DNA of 64,000 bases from Tricholoma matsutake (GCA_026075535.2 AP026550.1:7688001-7752000), one strand, 5' to 3'. Numbered from the stretch's first letter, positions 36,641 to 47,596 are shown. The notes: generated by a model from the letters alone, not told the origin. Numbers and translations: made by a program.

Positions 36641-39600
36641 ATGCATCACCCCGATGCATTCGAAATCGTATACGACCAAAGTCCGTGACTTGAATGCGAC
36701 ACGGTGCAGCAGTGTGCCGTCGGTGGAATTCCTTGATTAACCGAGGGGCATTTACGTCAGACTCTTCGACCCATGAGTTCTCCTCATACCCATAACCCTT
36801 CCAATGTACCAAATACTGGAGTTTTCCTCGACGCAAACGGCTGTCCAAGATTGACTCGACTTCATATTGGGGTTCTCCCTCGATCACTGTAGGTGGTGGT
36901 GGTGGGTGTGAATGGTGTCCCGGGAACGGATCTGGGGGAGCTGGAAGCAATTTGACAACATGGAAGACGGGATGGAGTCTGGACATGGAGGCTGGGAGGC
37001 ATAGACGATAGGCATGTGTTCCAACGCACTTGACAATGGGGAAAGGTCCCAAGAAGCGATGAGTGAGTTTCTTGGATGGACGTGTAGTGGAGATGTCACT
37101 GGAGTCAAGATAAACTCGATCACCAACCTTGTACTGAGGGGTTGGGGAGTGGCGTTGGTTGTAAAATCGCACCATGTCGTCCTTCGCCTTTGCTAAGGCT
37201 GCCCTTGCCTCCTCCAAGCTATCCCTCATGCGTTCTGTGAACTCATTCACTGTCTCGATGTGTGAGGGAGTTTGGCGAGGTTCAAATCCCATGCGTGGAT
37301 GTCATCCAGTGTGTAAGAGGAAAGGGGTCTGTTGAGTGGAAGCATGGACATGGTTGTTGTACCCGAACTCAGCCAAAGGAAGGAGATCATCCCAATCGTC
37401 CTGGCATTCATTGACAAAGAGGCGGATGTACTGCTCCAGTTCCTGGTTGACTCGCTCCGTCTGGCCATCAGTTTGTGGGTGATAAGCAGTTGAAGCGAGG
37501 AGTTTGATCCCCAGGAGTCGGTACAGCTCACGAGTGAACTCTGCCATGAACTGAGGGCCATGATCCAAGAGGAAGGCACCAGGAAGTCCATGTAATTTCC
37601 ACATGTGGTGGAGGTAGAGTCGAGCGGCACCTAGGGCACTGACAGTGGTGTGAGTGGGAATGAAGTGAGCGCGTTTTCCCACTGAGTCAACTGTGCACAT
37701 CACCGCATCAAACCCGTTTGACTCTGGCAATTCCACCACAAAGTCGATGCTGATGACATCCCAACGACTCTCTGGAACAGGAAGAGGGTGTAGCTCACCA
37801 ATAGGCTTGCGACGAGGGACCTTGGTGCATAAGCAAAGGTCACAAGTGCGACAATACTGACCAATGAGCCATGACATTTGTGGCCACCAATAGTTCCGTG
37901 AGGTGAGCTCCAAGGTCTTCCAGCGTCCGGGGTGGCCAGCAATCTGTGAGTCATGGTGTTGGGATATGATGCGCCAGCGAAGGTCTGGGTCATTGGGAAC
38001 ATAGATGCGATCCCTGAAATACAACAAGTCCTCCTTTTCAGCCCACTCTGCCGCACGTAAGGAAAGGGTCGATCCCTTCCTCAGTTCTTTAACAGCTCGG
38101 GCGACAACATCCTCATGTAAACCACTACGGTTTGCATGACAAATGTCACGTAGAATGTCCTGCTCCTCGCCCTGGGGTACGATGCCTTCCAGTGCCCGAA
38201 TGGTGAACAGGTCTGGCTGCAACAGCACAATGTTTTGGTTGTCACCACTGCCATCCCCATGGTCTGCACGTCGGGATAGGGCATCGGTCTTCCCCATGCT
38301 GCGACCCGGACAGTGGTGCAAGGAGAAGTCGAATCTAGATAGATACAGGGACCAACGAGCTTGACGACGGTTCAATTTCTTGGCCGTCATGAAGTACTCG
38401 AGGTTCTTGTGATCCATCCAAATTTCCACCTTGTGTTGGGCACCCTCAAGGAAGTGTCGCCACTCCTCAAGTGCACACATTATCGCCAACATCTCCTTGT
38501 TGTGGATCTCGTAGTTTCTCTCTACAGCACTAAGGCTTTTGAAGTAGAACGCAACAGGATGCCACTTCTGGTCCTCCGGAGACTGCTGAGACAACACAGC
38601 ACCCGTCACAAAGTCAGAACTGTCGGCTTCTACACGAAAGGGATGCGAATCGTCAGCAAAGGTAAGGATCGGAGTGGAAGTGACCATCTCCTTAAGCTTT
38701 TCGAACGCCTCCTGTTGTGCATTATCCCACCTCCATGCCTCCTTTCCTGTCAAGTCGAACAGTGGTCGTGCATGATGTGAGAAATCCTTGATAAAACGCC
38801 GATAAAAATTGATGAAGCCCAGGAAAGACTGCACCTCCTTCTTGTTCGTGGGCGTCGGCCAAGCTGTGACCCTGTTTATCTTGATAGGATCCATCTCCAC
38901 TTGACCCTCCGAGATAATCAGGCCGAGGTACTCGATCTTGGTCCTTTCGAACTTGCATTTGTCCTGATGAAGGTAGAGTTTGTACCGTCGAAGTCGCTCT
39001 AGGACGAGGCGCGTGATGCGATGGTGCTCTTCAACTGTGCGAGTGAAGATGAGGATGTCGTTGAGATAGATGCAGACAACGCCTTCGAGGATGAGGTCAT
39101 GGAAGATGTCGTTCATCATGGTCTGAAAGGTGGCAGGGCTATTAGTAAGGCCAAAGAACATGACAAGCGGTTCAAAAAGACCACGGTTGGTACGAAAGGC
39201 TGCCTTCCACTCATCTCCCTCCTTTATCCTCACATTATTATAGCCCCAACGGACATTGAGCTTGGTGAAGTATCGGGCTCCACGGAGCTGGTTTACGAGT
39301 TTGGAGATGAGGGGTAGTGGGTAGCGATTTTTGACTGTGATGTTGTTGAGTCTTCTGTAGTCTTGAACTGGTCGAAGTGAGCCATCCTTCTTCTTGACAA
39401 AGAAAAAGGGAGAGGCCATGGGTGACTTCGATGGTCGAATACGTCCAGAGGCCAGGTGCTCGTTGATGAACTGGTCAAGCTGCCGTTGTTCTTCCGGAGA
39501 GAGAGGATAGACCTTGCAGGATGAAGGGGTTGTGCCGGGGGTGAGTTTGATCGCGTGATCCCATGGCTTACACGCAGGAAGAGAGTCGAATGACTCCTTG

Positions 39601-40541
39601 GAGAACATGTCTTCAAACTCATGGAGATGAGGGAGTAAGGAGTTAGTAGAGGATTTAGCAGCGTTGTTTTTGTGGAAGGCCTCGGCGAGGCGTTGGGATA
39701 TGTTCGATGTGGCACACACCTCATGCAATGAGCAAATCGCAGTGTAGAAGATCCGATCACCCTCCTCCACTTCCTCTGGGTCCTCATCATCATCATCCGA
39801 GTCCGGCATTAGATCAGGAACCCCTTCCAATTCCACTTCAGGTATAGGCAAGGGTCCAGCACGACACTTCTGAGTTCGTCGTATTACCGCCTTCTGTCCA
39901 CGACGTTCTTGCCTGGCTTCTATGAAACACGTCTGACAGCGGGATGGACATCGGCTCATGGTAACCTCCCTGGTGCGCCAGTCAACCTCTGGGTTATGGT
40001 CTCAAAGCCATGGATATCCCAAAATCGCCTTTTGCTTTCCTAATTGAGTGACAGCAAAAAGGGCACGCTCACTATGATCTTTGTAACGGAGAACCAGGTC
40101 TGCAACCTCTCGGATGGCACCAGCTTCATTTGGGGATCCATCCACGTTATATACAGGTATCGGATGTGAGAGTGAGCGAGTATTTAGACAATGTTGTTGT
40201 ACCAGATGGGAATCAATGAAGAGACCAGTCGCACCAGAGTCCAGGAGCGCAGAGACACCGAGTATCTGTCCAGTGTCGGTCGTCTGCAGTTCGATGGCTA
40301 GGTTTAAGGAATGTGCAGAGGGAGTGGATGCCACAATATACTTGCGTGGTAGTTTATGCTCCCATGATTTAATTTTGGGACGTGGAGTAGAAGGAGAGAT
40401 GGGGAGAGCAGGTATGTCTTTAGCCAACTTTGAAGGGTCAGAGAGGGGAGCAGTCACAGAAATGGATTCATTCTCTGGGGATTCAACTGACAAGACTTCA
40501 AAGCGGTTATGGACAGGCAGTGAGGGCGTACAATTCACTCG
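36636..40541 (-). pseudogene. Gypsy Pol: protease, RT, RNase H, integrase, chromodomain, with two in-frame TGA codons
   Basis: One register of about 1300 codons is cut by TGA at 40002-40004 and 37302-37304. Protease has LLDSGATGLFIDSHLV (about 40235). RT has CKVYPLSPEEQ, then KLNVRWGYNNVRI, where the first catalytic Asp is Asn (codon 39255-39257), and CIYLNDILIF, where YLDD has become YLND (39060-39062). RNase H has VEADSSDFVTGAVLSQ and YEIHNKEMLAI. The integrase has an H2C2-like zinc segment near 37950-37830, then WDVISIDFVVELP and HGPQFMAEFTRELYRLLG, ending in the VNQELEQYIR region. The chromodomain is YEVESILDSRL..LVHWKGYG..NSWVEESD (about 36875-36720). It should target insertion to methylated-histone chromatin. 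The frame overlaps gag with a -1 offset, as is usual for Ty3-type elements. Confidence 0.92.
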
Positions 40542-41749
40542 CTGCGAATAGGAAAATCCTGCTCCTCTACAACTTCCAGCTTAACCTCCTCTGCAACTTG
40601 ATCCTTCGCTTCCTCAACATCTACAAGCGCCAACAAATCTTGCAGGAGTTCATCTCGTCCCTCGGGGGTGAGCATGTGGATATCCTGACGATGGGGACAC
40701 GCTCCAGCCCTGTGTCCAGGTTCCCCACAACGGTAGCAGAGATCCAACTTACGTGCACGGCTGCGGGCTGCATCAACATCCATTGGTACCGGGACATTGA
40801 CAGCTGGTGTGGGAGTTTGACGAACAGGAATGGGGTTAGGGCGGGGAAGGCTTCGATTGAAGGTGTAGGGTGTATGAGTGGTAGTCGGAGCACGGAATGC
40901 AGCATTAAATGCCGCATTTGTGAGTCGGTTCTCATCACAGAGTGAAGCAGCTTCATACCAAGCAAGGATATCATCGTCCGCTGGGCGCCCTTCCAACATC
41001 TGTGCAATCTGGTCCTGAATTTCTCGGTTGAGCCCCCGTCGGAACTTCACCACCACTGGTAACCCACTCCCATATCCTGCCATGTCCACCAAATCCTTGA
41101 ACTCATCGATATAGTCGTCCACGGATCGACGTCCCTGGTGGTAAGCAGATGACTCAAGTCGTGTCACTGCTCGGTGGTGTTCATTGAGGGGGCAGAAGTG
41201 GCGTATGAACTCAGCTCGAAAGTCACCCCAAGTGGAGAAAGGTAGAGAACCGAGTTCTTTAGTTTGACGTAGGATATGGTCCACATAGAGATAGGCACGT
41301 TCAGATTTCATGTATGTGAAGGCCCAATAAATTTTTGCAGCCTCATCGACGAATTGATGTGACTGGAGACTAATGTATAACTCACAGGAATTAAGGAATG
41401 CACGTCCCTGCGCACGTGCACCATTAAATTCGGCGGGGGGGGGACGGTTTGATCTGGGCACGTTCCTTAGTGGACGCGTTTGGCAAAACGTCGTTGTTGG
41501 GTGCGCTTGGAGTCGTAAAGGGGGAACTATTGGTCGTAGGGTTAGCCTGGAGGGTCCTAACGAAGTTTTCAATCGTAGATTTAAGCGAGTCGATTTGCGC
41601 GCGCATTCCGGAAACATCGCTTTCAAGCGCGTCGAAGCGTTCTGATGTGTCCATGTCGCTAGGGAGCGCGTTTGGCGAAAATGGCGGCGTAATAAAGGCG
41701 AGAGTATCTGGAACGGTGTGTAGGGACTCTGTGGAGCTTTGGGAAGCAT
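40535..41749 (-). pseudogene. Gypsy Gag, frameshifted in a homopolymer
   Basis: The natural start appears to be MDTSERFDALESDVSGMRAQ at 41654, a coiled-coil N terminus. Its frame runs to IKPSPPRRI and stops at 41424. The capsid part, from PPPAEFNGARAQGRAFLNSC onward, is in another frame that stays open to the TGA at 40535. The switch falls at a run of nine G (41435-41443, C on the element strand), so a one-base length change explains it. The capsid region and a zinc knuckle LCYRCGEPGHRAGACPHR (about 40745-40690) follow. The end overlaps the pol register by a few bases (GAGTGA), a -1 arrangement. The frameshift could be a sequencing error. Confidence 0.85.
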
Positions 41750-41820
41750 CGTCCAGTCCGTACCTGCCTATCTTGGGCAGCGTGTTCGCGATTTTCGGGC
41801 CTTAGGGGAGAGTTTTCTAC
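41750..41820 (-). promoter_or_regulatory. Gypsy leader between 5' LTR and gag
   Basis: The element strand after the 5' LTR reads GTAGAAAACTCTCCCC. I do not see the usual TGG that pairs with a tRNA 3' end, so the priming mode is undetermined. Confidence 0.4.
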
Positions 41821-42246
41821 TATAAGGGCAACCTAAGCCTCTAGCAAAGGGAAATCCGAAGTTAAAATTATGCTACATAATACAGGGATTGGGGGCGCAC
41901 CTAGCAAAGGGAAATCCGAAGAGAAAACTCTAAGGATCCCCTTGCTGATGCCCAGTATATGTGAAGACGACAAAAATCAAATATAACCTAAAAATAGAAA
42001 AAGGCGGAGATAGGCGGATCAAGGCCGCCGAATGACATCATACCAAGGGGTATGTGTCGGAAGGGGTACTCTGCCTCTAAATATAAAAGTGTCAACATAT
42101 ACAAACATGATAGCAAGGGAAAATTAGTAATAAAATCCGGAAAAATCATAGAAAATGAAGAATAGAAGGAAATGAGGTGGGGAAAAATATGGGACGAACA
42201 TAAAAAATAGGAGAAACACACAGGGCACCCCCCTAGTCCCCTTACA
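41821..42246 (-). repeat. 5' LTR of the Gypsy element
   Basis: Same length as 36199-36624. It keeps C or G at all six differing positions, where the other LTR has T or A. Confidence 0.93.
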
Positions 42247-43130
42247 CATCCCTCATGCCAAATGCCATCTGACAGAAGTTTGTCCATACTGACCCAAGAC
42301 AGATGAGGCCATGCTCAATCATTTTAACCATTGGACCTAGTGTTTCAAGGTCCAGTTGGGTTGCAGTCTTTTGCAGTCTTTTTAAAATTTAAACTGCCTC
42401 CTACTACCTCAAACAATAAGATAAAATCATGAAAATATTTGAGCAGATAGATCTGGCTAAAGACTGGGGTGTCATCTCTGGAACATGAGGAATCTGGTCA
42501 GTGATTGTCAATATAATCACAAAATTTAATCATGGATAGAGAAGTGAAAATAATGGGGGGTCCTCTCTTTGACAAAATGATTCCATTCAGTCATTGCTGA
42601 GATACAGCAAAACAGCAAAAGACTGGACCTTGAAACACTAATTGGACCAAGGGTTAGGTGGCACCCAAGATTTGGATGAATTTGACATGAATTCTTGGAC
42701 CTGAGACAACAAAATCAACACTGAACACTTCAGCTCAAGGGTATAAAGTCCTTGTGCATAGGTTCCCACCATATAATTAAATGGGCAGAAAGCGATTTAG
42801 CCCTAGGAATTGCACTGTGGTGACAGTTAAATGCATTATAAGGCTGTGGCCAGAGAATAGGATCATCATCTGCATAGAGGCTGTCAATGCGCATCATTAC
42901 TTTATGGTCTCCAGCTGGCAGTTCGGGGATGAAGGTTTGATTAGGAGTGGTGACAAAATATTCTCCATCGAAGAGGAGAGCCCCAACTTTGCCATCCATT
43001 GCACCAATGGGCCCTGTAAGAATACATTCAGTGGGCAAGCCATCACAAACTCAAGATTCAACACACTATAATCAACTCGAAACCTCAGCAAATCATCATC
43101 CACAAGCATGGCAGTCATTTTGATGAGTTC
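42247..43130 (-). pseudogene. Upstream half of an unrecognised gene, cut by Gypsy and by a MITE
   Basis: Minus-strand coding-like segments: MTAMLVDDDLLRFRVDYSVL with LNLEFVMACPLNVF (43118 down), then GPIGAMDGKVGALLFDGEYF and FIPELPAGDHKVMMRIDSLY down to IIWWEPMHKDFIPLS (42730). A frame break separates these two overlapping ORFs near 43035. Further left, MDKLLSDGIWHEG (42287) runs to the Gypsy junction and resumes at 36196. The 303-bp MITE at 42338-42640 also lies in this gene. Codons look conserved in style, but no family is recognised. Confidence 0.45.
42338..42640. mobile_element. hAT-like MITE, 303 bp, intact ends
   Basis: Perfect 19-bp inverted ends TAGTGTTTCAAGGTCCAGT. Identical octamers ATTGGACC flank it (42330-42337 and 42641-42648). 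8-bp duplications and a TAGTG start match the hAT superfamily. The interior is AT-rich and non-coding. Confidence 0.93.
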
Positions 43131-43684
43131 CTGCTAGCCATGAGAGTACTACTTAGTACTAGTAAGAGAGGTACAGGCAAGGGCTTACAAATGATGTAAA
43201 TATAGTGTTGAGCCTTCAAGGTGCCGAAGGCATCCACAGACAACTTGATGGAATCCAAATGTAGGATTGAGTGATGAAAAGTCAGACTCAAGGCAGGTGA
43301 CAAAAAACAAGTAGGAGAAAATGGAGCATGGAAAGAAGTGGCAAACTTCAAGTTGGAAGTAGTACTCAGACAAACTTGAACTTCAAGCTTTCAAGTTCAA
43401 GTTTAGGCTCAGGCTCTTGAACTTGAAACTTCTGACTCAGCTGTCTCAAGTTCTCATGCTAATGTAGGGTTAAGGTTAACCATGGGCAAATCTTACACAG
43501 CCACCAAAATTCAAGTTCAAAGTGGCAGCCCTTGTTCTTGAAGCTTGAAGTCTGAGTCTTATTCTCATTGTATCTTACCATATTCCTGGCAGCAGTTAAA
43601 AGTGCTGGTCTGACTTTTTGTCACCTGCACTGGTGTTGAGTCTGACTTTTTGTCACTCAAGTGCTCAAAACCTCTAGTACCTGA
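43131..43684. other. Non-coding, with CTTGAA/TTCAAG-rich low complexity
   Basis: Many short CTTGAACTT or CAAGTTCAAG motifs at 43370-43560, and a duplicated GTCTGACTTTTTGTCAC near 43609 and 43638. No gene. Confidence 0.5.
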
Positions 43685-43858
43685 CATTCATTTTAGTGTT
43701 GAATTGCTTCGACAAGCAGTCCTTTTATGACTATTTGATGGTTGATCTGACAGGTGACATCTAGAGGGCCTCACATCCTTTCTCTAACCTGTGTTATACC
43801 ATCTGAAGCCATTTAGTAGGTTTTGTTTGGGTTTCCAGGTTGAGCATCATCAATGGCA
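43685..43858 (-). repeat. Truncated third copy of the 1.2-1.4 kb repeat
   Basis: On the minus strand it starts TGATGATGCTCAACCTGG and runs through ACAGGTTAGAG and GGACTGCTTGTCGAAGCAAT, matching the first ~170 bp of the copies at 45793 and 50260. Similarity stops near 43685. Confidence 0.8.
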
Positions 43859-44640
43859 TCAGAGAGCAATTCCAAAGAAAGAGGGGAAGTGCCATTCATT
43901 GATAAGATTGTGTGTCTCCTTTTCTCTGTAACACTACTTGCCTGTTTAAAAATATACCTCTCAGGGCCATGCAACTATGGGTGACTGGCCCAAAGTTGTC
44001 AAAACTGCAATTGGAAACATGGAATCTGATAGCACATATATGTTTCTTAATGCAACAACTGTTGATGATCGGCTCTCTGCCTGTTATCATGCAGTTTGTC
44101 ATGCCACAGGGAATGTTCACAGGGCAAAGATTATCCAAAACTTTGCGGCTGCTGCATTTCATCTGTCCTATCTTCTCCAAGTACATGTGCCGCACTCTCC
44201 ATATTTTTTCCCCCCAACACTTTAGTCATCAGGGTAATTTGTACTTGCCCAATGACAAGAACAATCTCAAGGAGGCACTTGGAAAGTAAGGGCATAATTT
44301 CATGACAGACCTTTCCTAATGTTCACAACGTGTCAGATATGGCATTTTAGTAGACCACAAGAATTTTGACATAGTGCCAGAAATGTTACAAAACCCTTTA
44401 TTTATTGCTCTTGCCCTTTCACCACTATTCCTCCTTGTCAATCATTTGTTAATAAGTGTGTCTTTTGGGAAGATGAAAATGTTTGAGGTATGAGAGCACT
44501 TGAAACTGGAAGGATGCCACTGATTCCTAAACATTATTATAGCTCTGGAAAGCATTTGGTAACAAATGACCCACCATAATTAGAAAGGTTGAAAAATGAC
44601 TATTAAGAGTTATATTTGATATTGCCACCACAAAAACAGC
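43859..44640 (+). pseudogene. Unrecognised coding fragment
   Basis: A plus-strand ORF at 43977-44225 begins MGDWPKVVKTAIGNMES and continues with VHRAKIIQNFAAAAFHLSY. A following segment to about 44290 is in another frame. It may be the 5' exons of the acidic gene that follows. No domain is recognised. Confidence 0.3.
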
Positions 44641-45448
44641 CATAATGATTCCAGGGTTATTAGTGGAAGCATTCACAGATATCTCTGCGATGGGTGTACA
44701 TGATATATGTAATGATGATGCCAGTTGGTTCACAGCTGGTGAGACCTTCTTATATTATCTATGGACCGACTTTAATTTGATTTCTCAGATATCTGAATAC
44801 CAAAGGTCTTCATTGTTACCTCTGAATATTGTGTGAACCATCATGTGGAGTCCCCTAATTCCTTTGCATGTGGTGCAACCTCTGTACATGGTGGGCCTGG
44901 GGCTGTGGTGGATGCAGAAGAAAAGGAGGAGGAGGAGGAGGAGGAGGAGGATGGTGATGAGGATGAAAAATGCATCTGCAAAGGATTGTGCCATCTTGGA
45001 GGTAGGAATTCTGAGGAAGATGATAGCCATGGACAAGGAAATAGTGGCACTGTGAGAGGGGCTTATCCACACCAAAATGACCAAGGAAGTGCTTGACCAG
45101 AAAGGCTCACTGGCAACTCTGGGATATTGCCATGGATAGAGCAAGTGATGTGGATAGAGCAGGTGTTGCACAGCAAGTAGAACCATCAGGAAGAGCTGGA
45201 GGGGAGGATGAGAATCCTAGTGCAATGGATGTTGACGGGGATACAGGAGATGTTGCAAACTGAGGAGAACAATCTGGTGCAGTGGATGTGGACATGAGAG
45301 AGGGCAGTATGAATGAGCCTGACAAGGCTCCAAACAATGCAACTCCCAGTCCAATCACTAGTGAAAAGCAAAAGAACCCAATGTGAGAGGCAAAAACAAA
45401 GAAAACAGACAAATTGCCCCTTCCACTGCCAAAAAACAAAGTTAAAGT
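44641..45448 (+). pseudogene. Left half of a hypothetical gene with an acidic tract, split by a hAT element
   Basis: Open segments include IPGLLVEAFTDISAMGV (44648 on) and, after a probable intron, VDAEEKEEEEEEEEDGDEDE (about 44908-44970) from a GAG/GAA microsatellite. A further run covers 45160-45448 with PSAMDVDGDTGDVAN, then TGA, GEQSGAVDVDMREGS, then TGA, and EAKTKKTDKLPLPLPKNKVK. Both stops inside that run are TGA in an otherwise open frame. It ends at the hAT insertion (45449) and resumes at 48143. The product would be acidic then basic, probably nuclear, but unrecognised. Confidence 0.45.
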
Positions 45449-45792
45449 TAGTGTTTTAAGGTCTGGTTTGGTCCAGTTTTTCACCCCCAAAAGGGGCAAC
45501 CATGGACTACAACCAGTCCAAATGGTCACCCAATTTGGAAGGACCACAACCAAACCAATTAGGACCAGTCCTAATCGGTTCAGTTGCCCTCAAAAAACTG
45601 GTTGCCACCAGTTTTTCCAGCACTTTTCGATATGTAATTTAATTTATATATTAAATACAACTATTTACATTCACCCTGCGAGCAGGTGCTTGCAGCAGTG
45701 ATGGGTTATTCAGATTTAAAAAAAGAAAGACAATAAGACAAAAAGTAAAGGAGAAACAACCCCATGCTCATGTTGGCAGGGTCATACTGTAA

Positions 45793-46990
45793 TCATTGAT
45801 GATGCTCAACCTGGAAACCCAAACAAAACCTACTAAATGGCTTCAGATGGTATAACACAAGTTAGAGGAAGGATGTGAGGCCCTCTAGATGTCACCTGTC
45901 AGATCAACTGTCAAATAGTCATAAAAGGACTGCTTGTCGAAGCAATTCAAAGCTAAAAGAATGTGTTTTGTGGAATTTTGGAGAGTTTTGTGGCTAGATT
46001 GATGAATTTGGAGTGCACAAATATGTTCAGATGCAAGATCAGGGGACTAGATGAGTAGTAGAAGCAAAGCAAAGGTGAATCGAGGGAAACAAGAAATAGC
46101 ATAATGCGAGGATTTTCGAGGATTTTCAAAGAAGTTTAGTGTAAAACACCAAACTTTGGACTGAATAAGACTAAACTAAACTCTCAAATCACTGCAATCT
46201 GGTAGGAAGATGATGACTTTCTTGTTTTTCTTTGTATCTAGTACATCTTTTTATATAAAATAAAGAAACTACCTGAAAAGGCTAGAGAACATGAGGCAAA
46301 CATGTGGAAAACTTGAGGCAAAAGACAATAGAAGTATATCAGAACAATAAAGCAAGACTAGAAAGGGTGAATATAACACATGATGAAGAAATAATAAGAA
46401 AGAATAGCTAAAAGCAGACTGTCCTTATTATAAATTGCATAAAACATTGGAAACTGCTTTGAGTGGATTGTATGTGTGCACATGCAGTCAAAATGTGTTC
46501 AATATACTCGAGATAGTGTCCCATGTGTCCAGCATGTGTCCAAAGATTGTTCAAATAGGAAATACTATGTCCGAAGATGTTTTTTGAGGTTTGAGGTTTT
46601 TTGAAGATTTTTGAAGTTTCTTTGGACTTTGTTTGTGGCCCAAAATTGGTGCGATATTGCTCGAAACTGGTTCGGAACTCATCAACAAGGTTCCAAGTGT
46701 ATATTCTGAGCTGTACAAAGGTCGGGGGAATTGTATTATGGTGGCTGAAGGCATGCAAAGAATTTTGAAGCATTGTTCAAGGCATTGTGAAGAATTTTGA
46801 AGCATTTTCGTGACTTTGTAGAGGTTCATAGAGGTTCGTAGAACTTCAGAGGGGTTTGTATGGGTTTGTAGAACTTCGGAGGGGTTTGTATGGGTTTGTA
46901 GAGCTTTGTAGAGGTCCGTAGAGACTCATAGAGCTCTGACAATGATCCTAGATTTGTTTTCTGAGCTTGAACAACAAGGTGGACCTATCA
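45793..46990 (+). repeat. 1.2-kb repeat copy 1 (possible solo LTR)
   Basis: Starts TGATGATGCTCAACCTGG and ends GGTGGACCTATCA. It is homologous along its length to 50260-51652 with small gaps. The second half is full of GATTTTTGAAG and GGTTTGTAGAG motifs. TG..CA ends fit an LTR, but I find no clear target duplication and no internal coding region. Confidence 0.7.
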
Positions 46991-47250
46991 TTGTTCCCCG
47001 CGCTCACCATTCTCCTGCGTTCATGAATATTATTGTTGTTGTCCTGCATTTGTGTTGATGTTGATGTTGTCATCCTGCATTCATGCTGATGTTGATGTTG
47101 TTGTTGTTGTCCCACGTTCATTGTCCCGTGTTTGTTGTCCTGTGTTCATCATCCCACATTTGTTGTTGTTGTCCTGCCATTGTTGTCCCCCCCATTCTTC
47201 CTTGTTGTTCCCATCATGCCTGCTGTCTGATACCCCCATTCCATCATTGT
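46991..47250. repeat. TGTTGATGTTG/TTGTTGTCC low-complexity tract
   Basis: Degenerate trinucleotide repeats, G/T-rich on plus. ORFs on either strand here are composition artefacts. Confidence 0.8.
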
Positions 47251-47562
47251 CAGCACCACTTCCCCATATGAGCAGTGGCTTGTAGGTGGGGTGGTGGTTC
47301 TGTGATGTGGTTTTGGTGTTGGTGCTGGTGCTGGTGGTGGTCCCATTGTTGTCAGCGGCCACTTTTGTTGGTGTTGCCAGTTGTCATCGGGTGCAGTTGT
47401 TGTGTTGGCCAGAAAAAAAACCTATTCCCACCCTGTGAGCAGAGGCTCGCAGTGGTGGCATGGGCACACGTGGAAGGGAGAATGGTAACAGTAAGATACC
47501 AAAAAAGAAATCAAATGAGTTAGTAGAAGAAAAGAAAAGAATGAAGATACAAACATACCTGT

Positions 47563-47596
47563 GGGCCCAAACAATGCCAGTCCATTGTTTGGGCCC
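47563..47596. repeat. Perfect 14-bp hairpin GGGCCCAAACAATG
   Basis: Arms 47563-47576 and 47583-47596 around a 6-base loop (CCAGTC). Variant hairpins at 24951, 25252 and 52080 keep the pairing. Confidence 0.9.

Larger units (their letters stand above)
36199..42246 (-). mobile_element. Ty3/Gypsy chromodomain retrotransposon (chromovirus type), young but inactivated
   Basis: 426-bp direct LTRs (36199-36624 and 41821-42246) are flanked by CATCC on both sides (36194-36198 and 42247-42251). On the minus strand it encodes gag with a CCHC knuckle, protease, RT, RNase H, integrase and a C-terminal chromodomain. The LTRs differ at six positions by my count, so it is recent. It is far richer in CpG than the DNA around it. 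Two in-frame TGAs, one gag homopolymer frameshift and two RT active-site changes make it non-autonomous. Confidence 0.96.

Noticed and set aside
39021..39317. Plus-strand ORF opposite Gypsy RT
   Set aside because: Antisense shadow of a strongly conserved RT domain.
44833..45070. Separate Glu-rich or Ser/Pro-rich small genes on both strands
   Set aside because: All arise from a GAG/GAA microsatellite; only the plus-strand acidic reading fits the flanking coding blocks.
47052..47362. Coding regions in the TTGTTGTCC tract
   Set aside because: Low-complexity trinucleotide DNA gives open frames on both strands.
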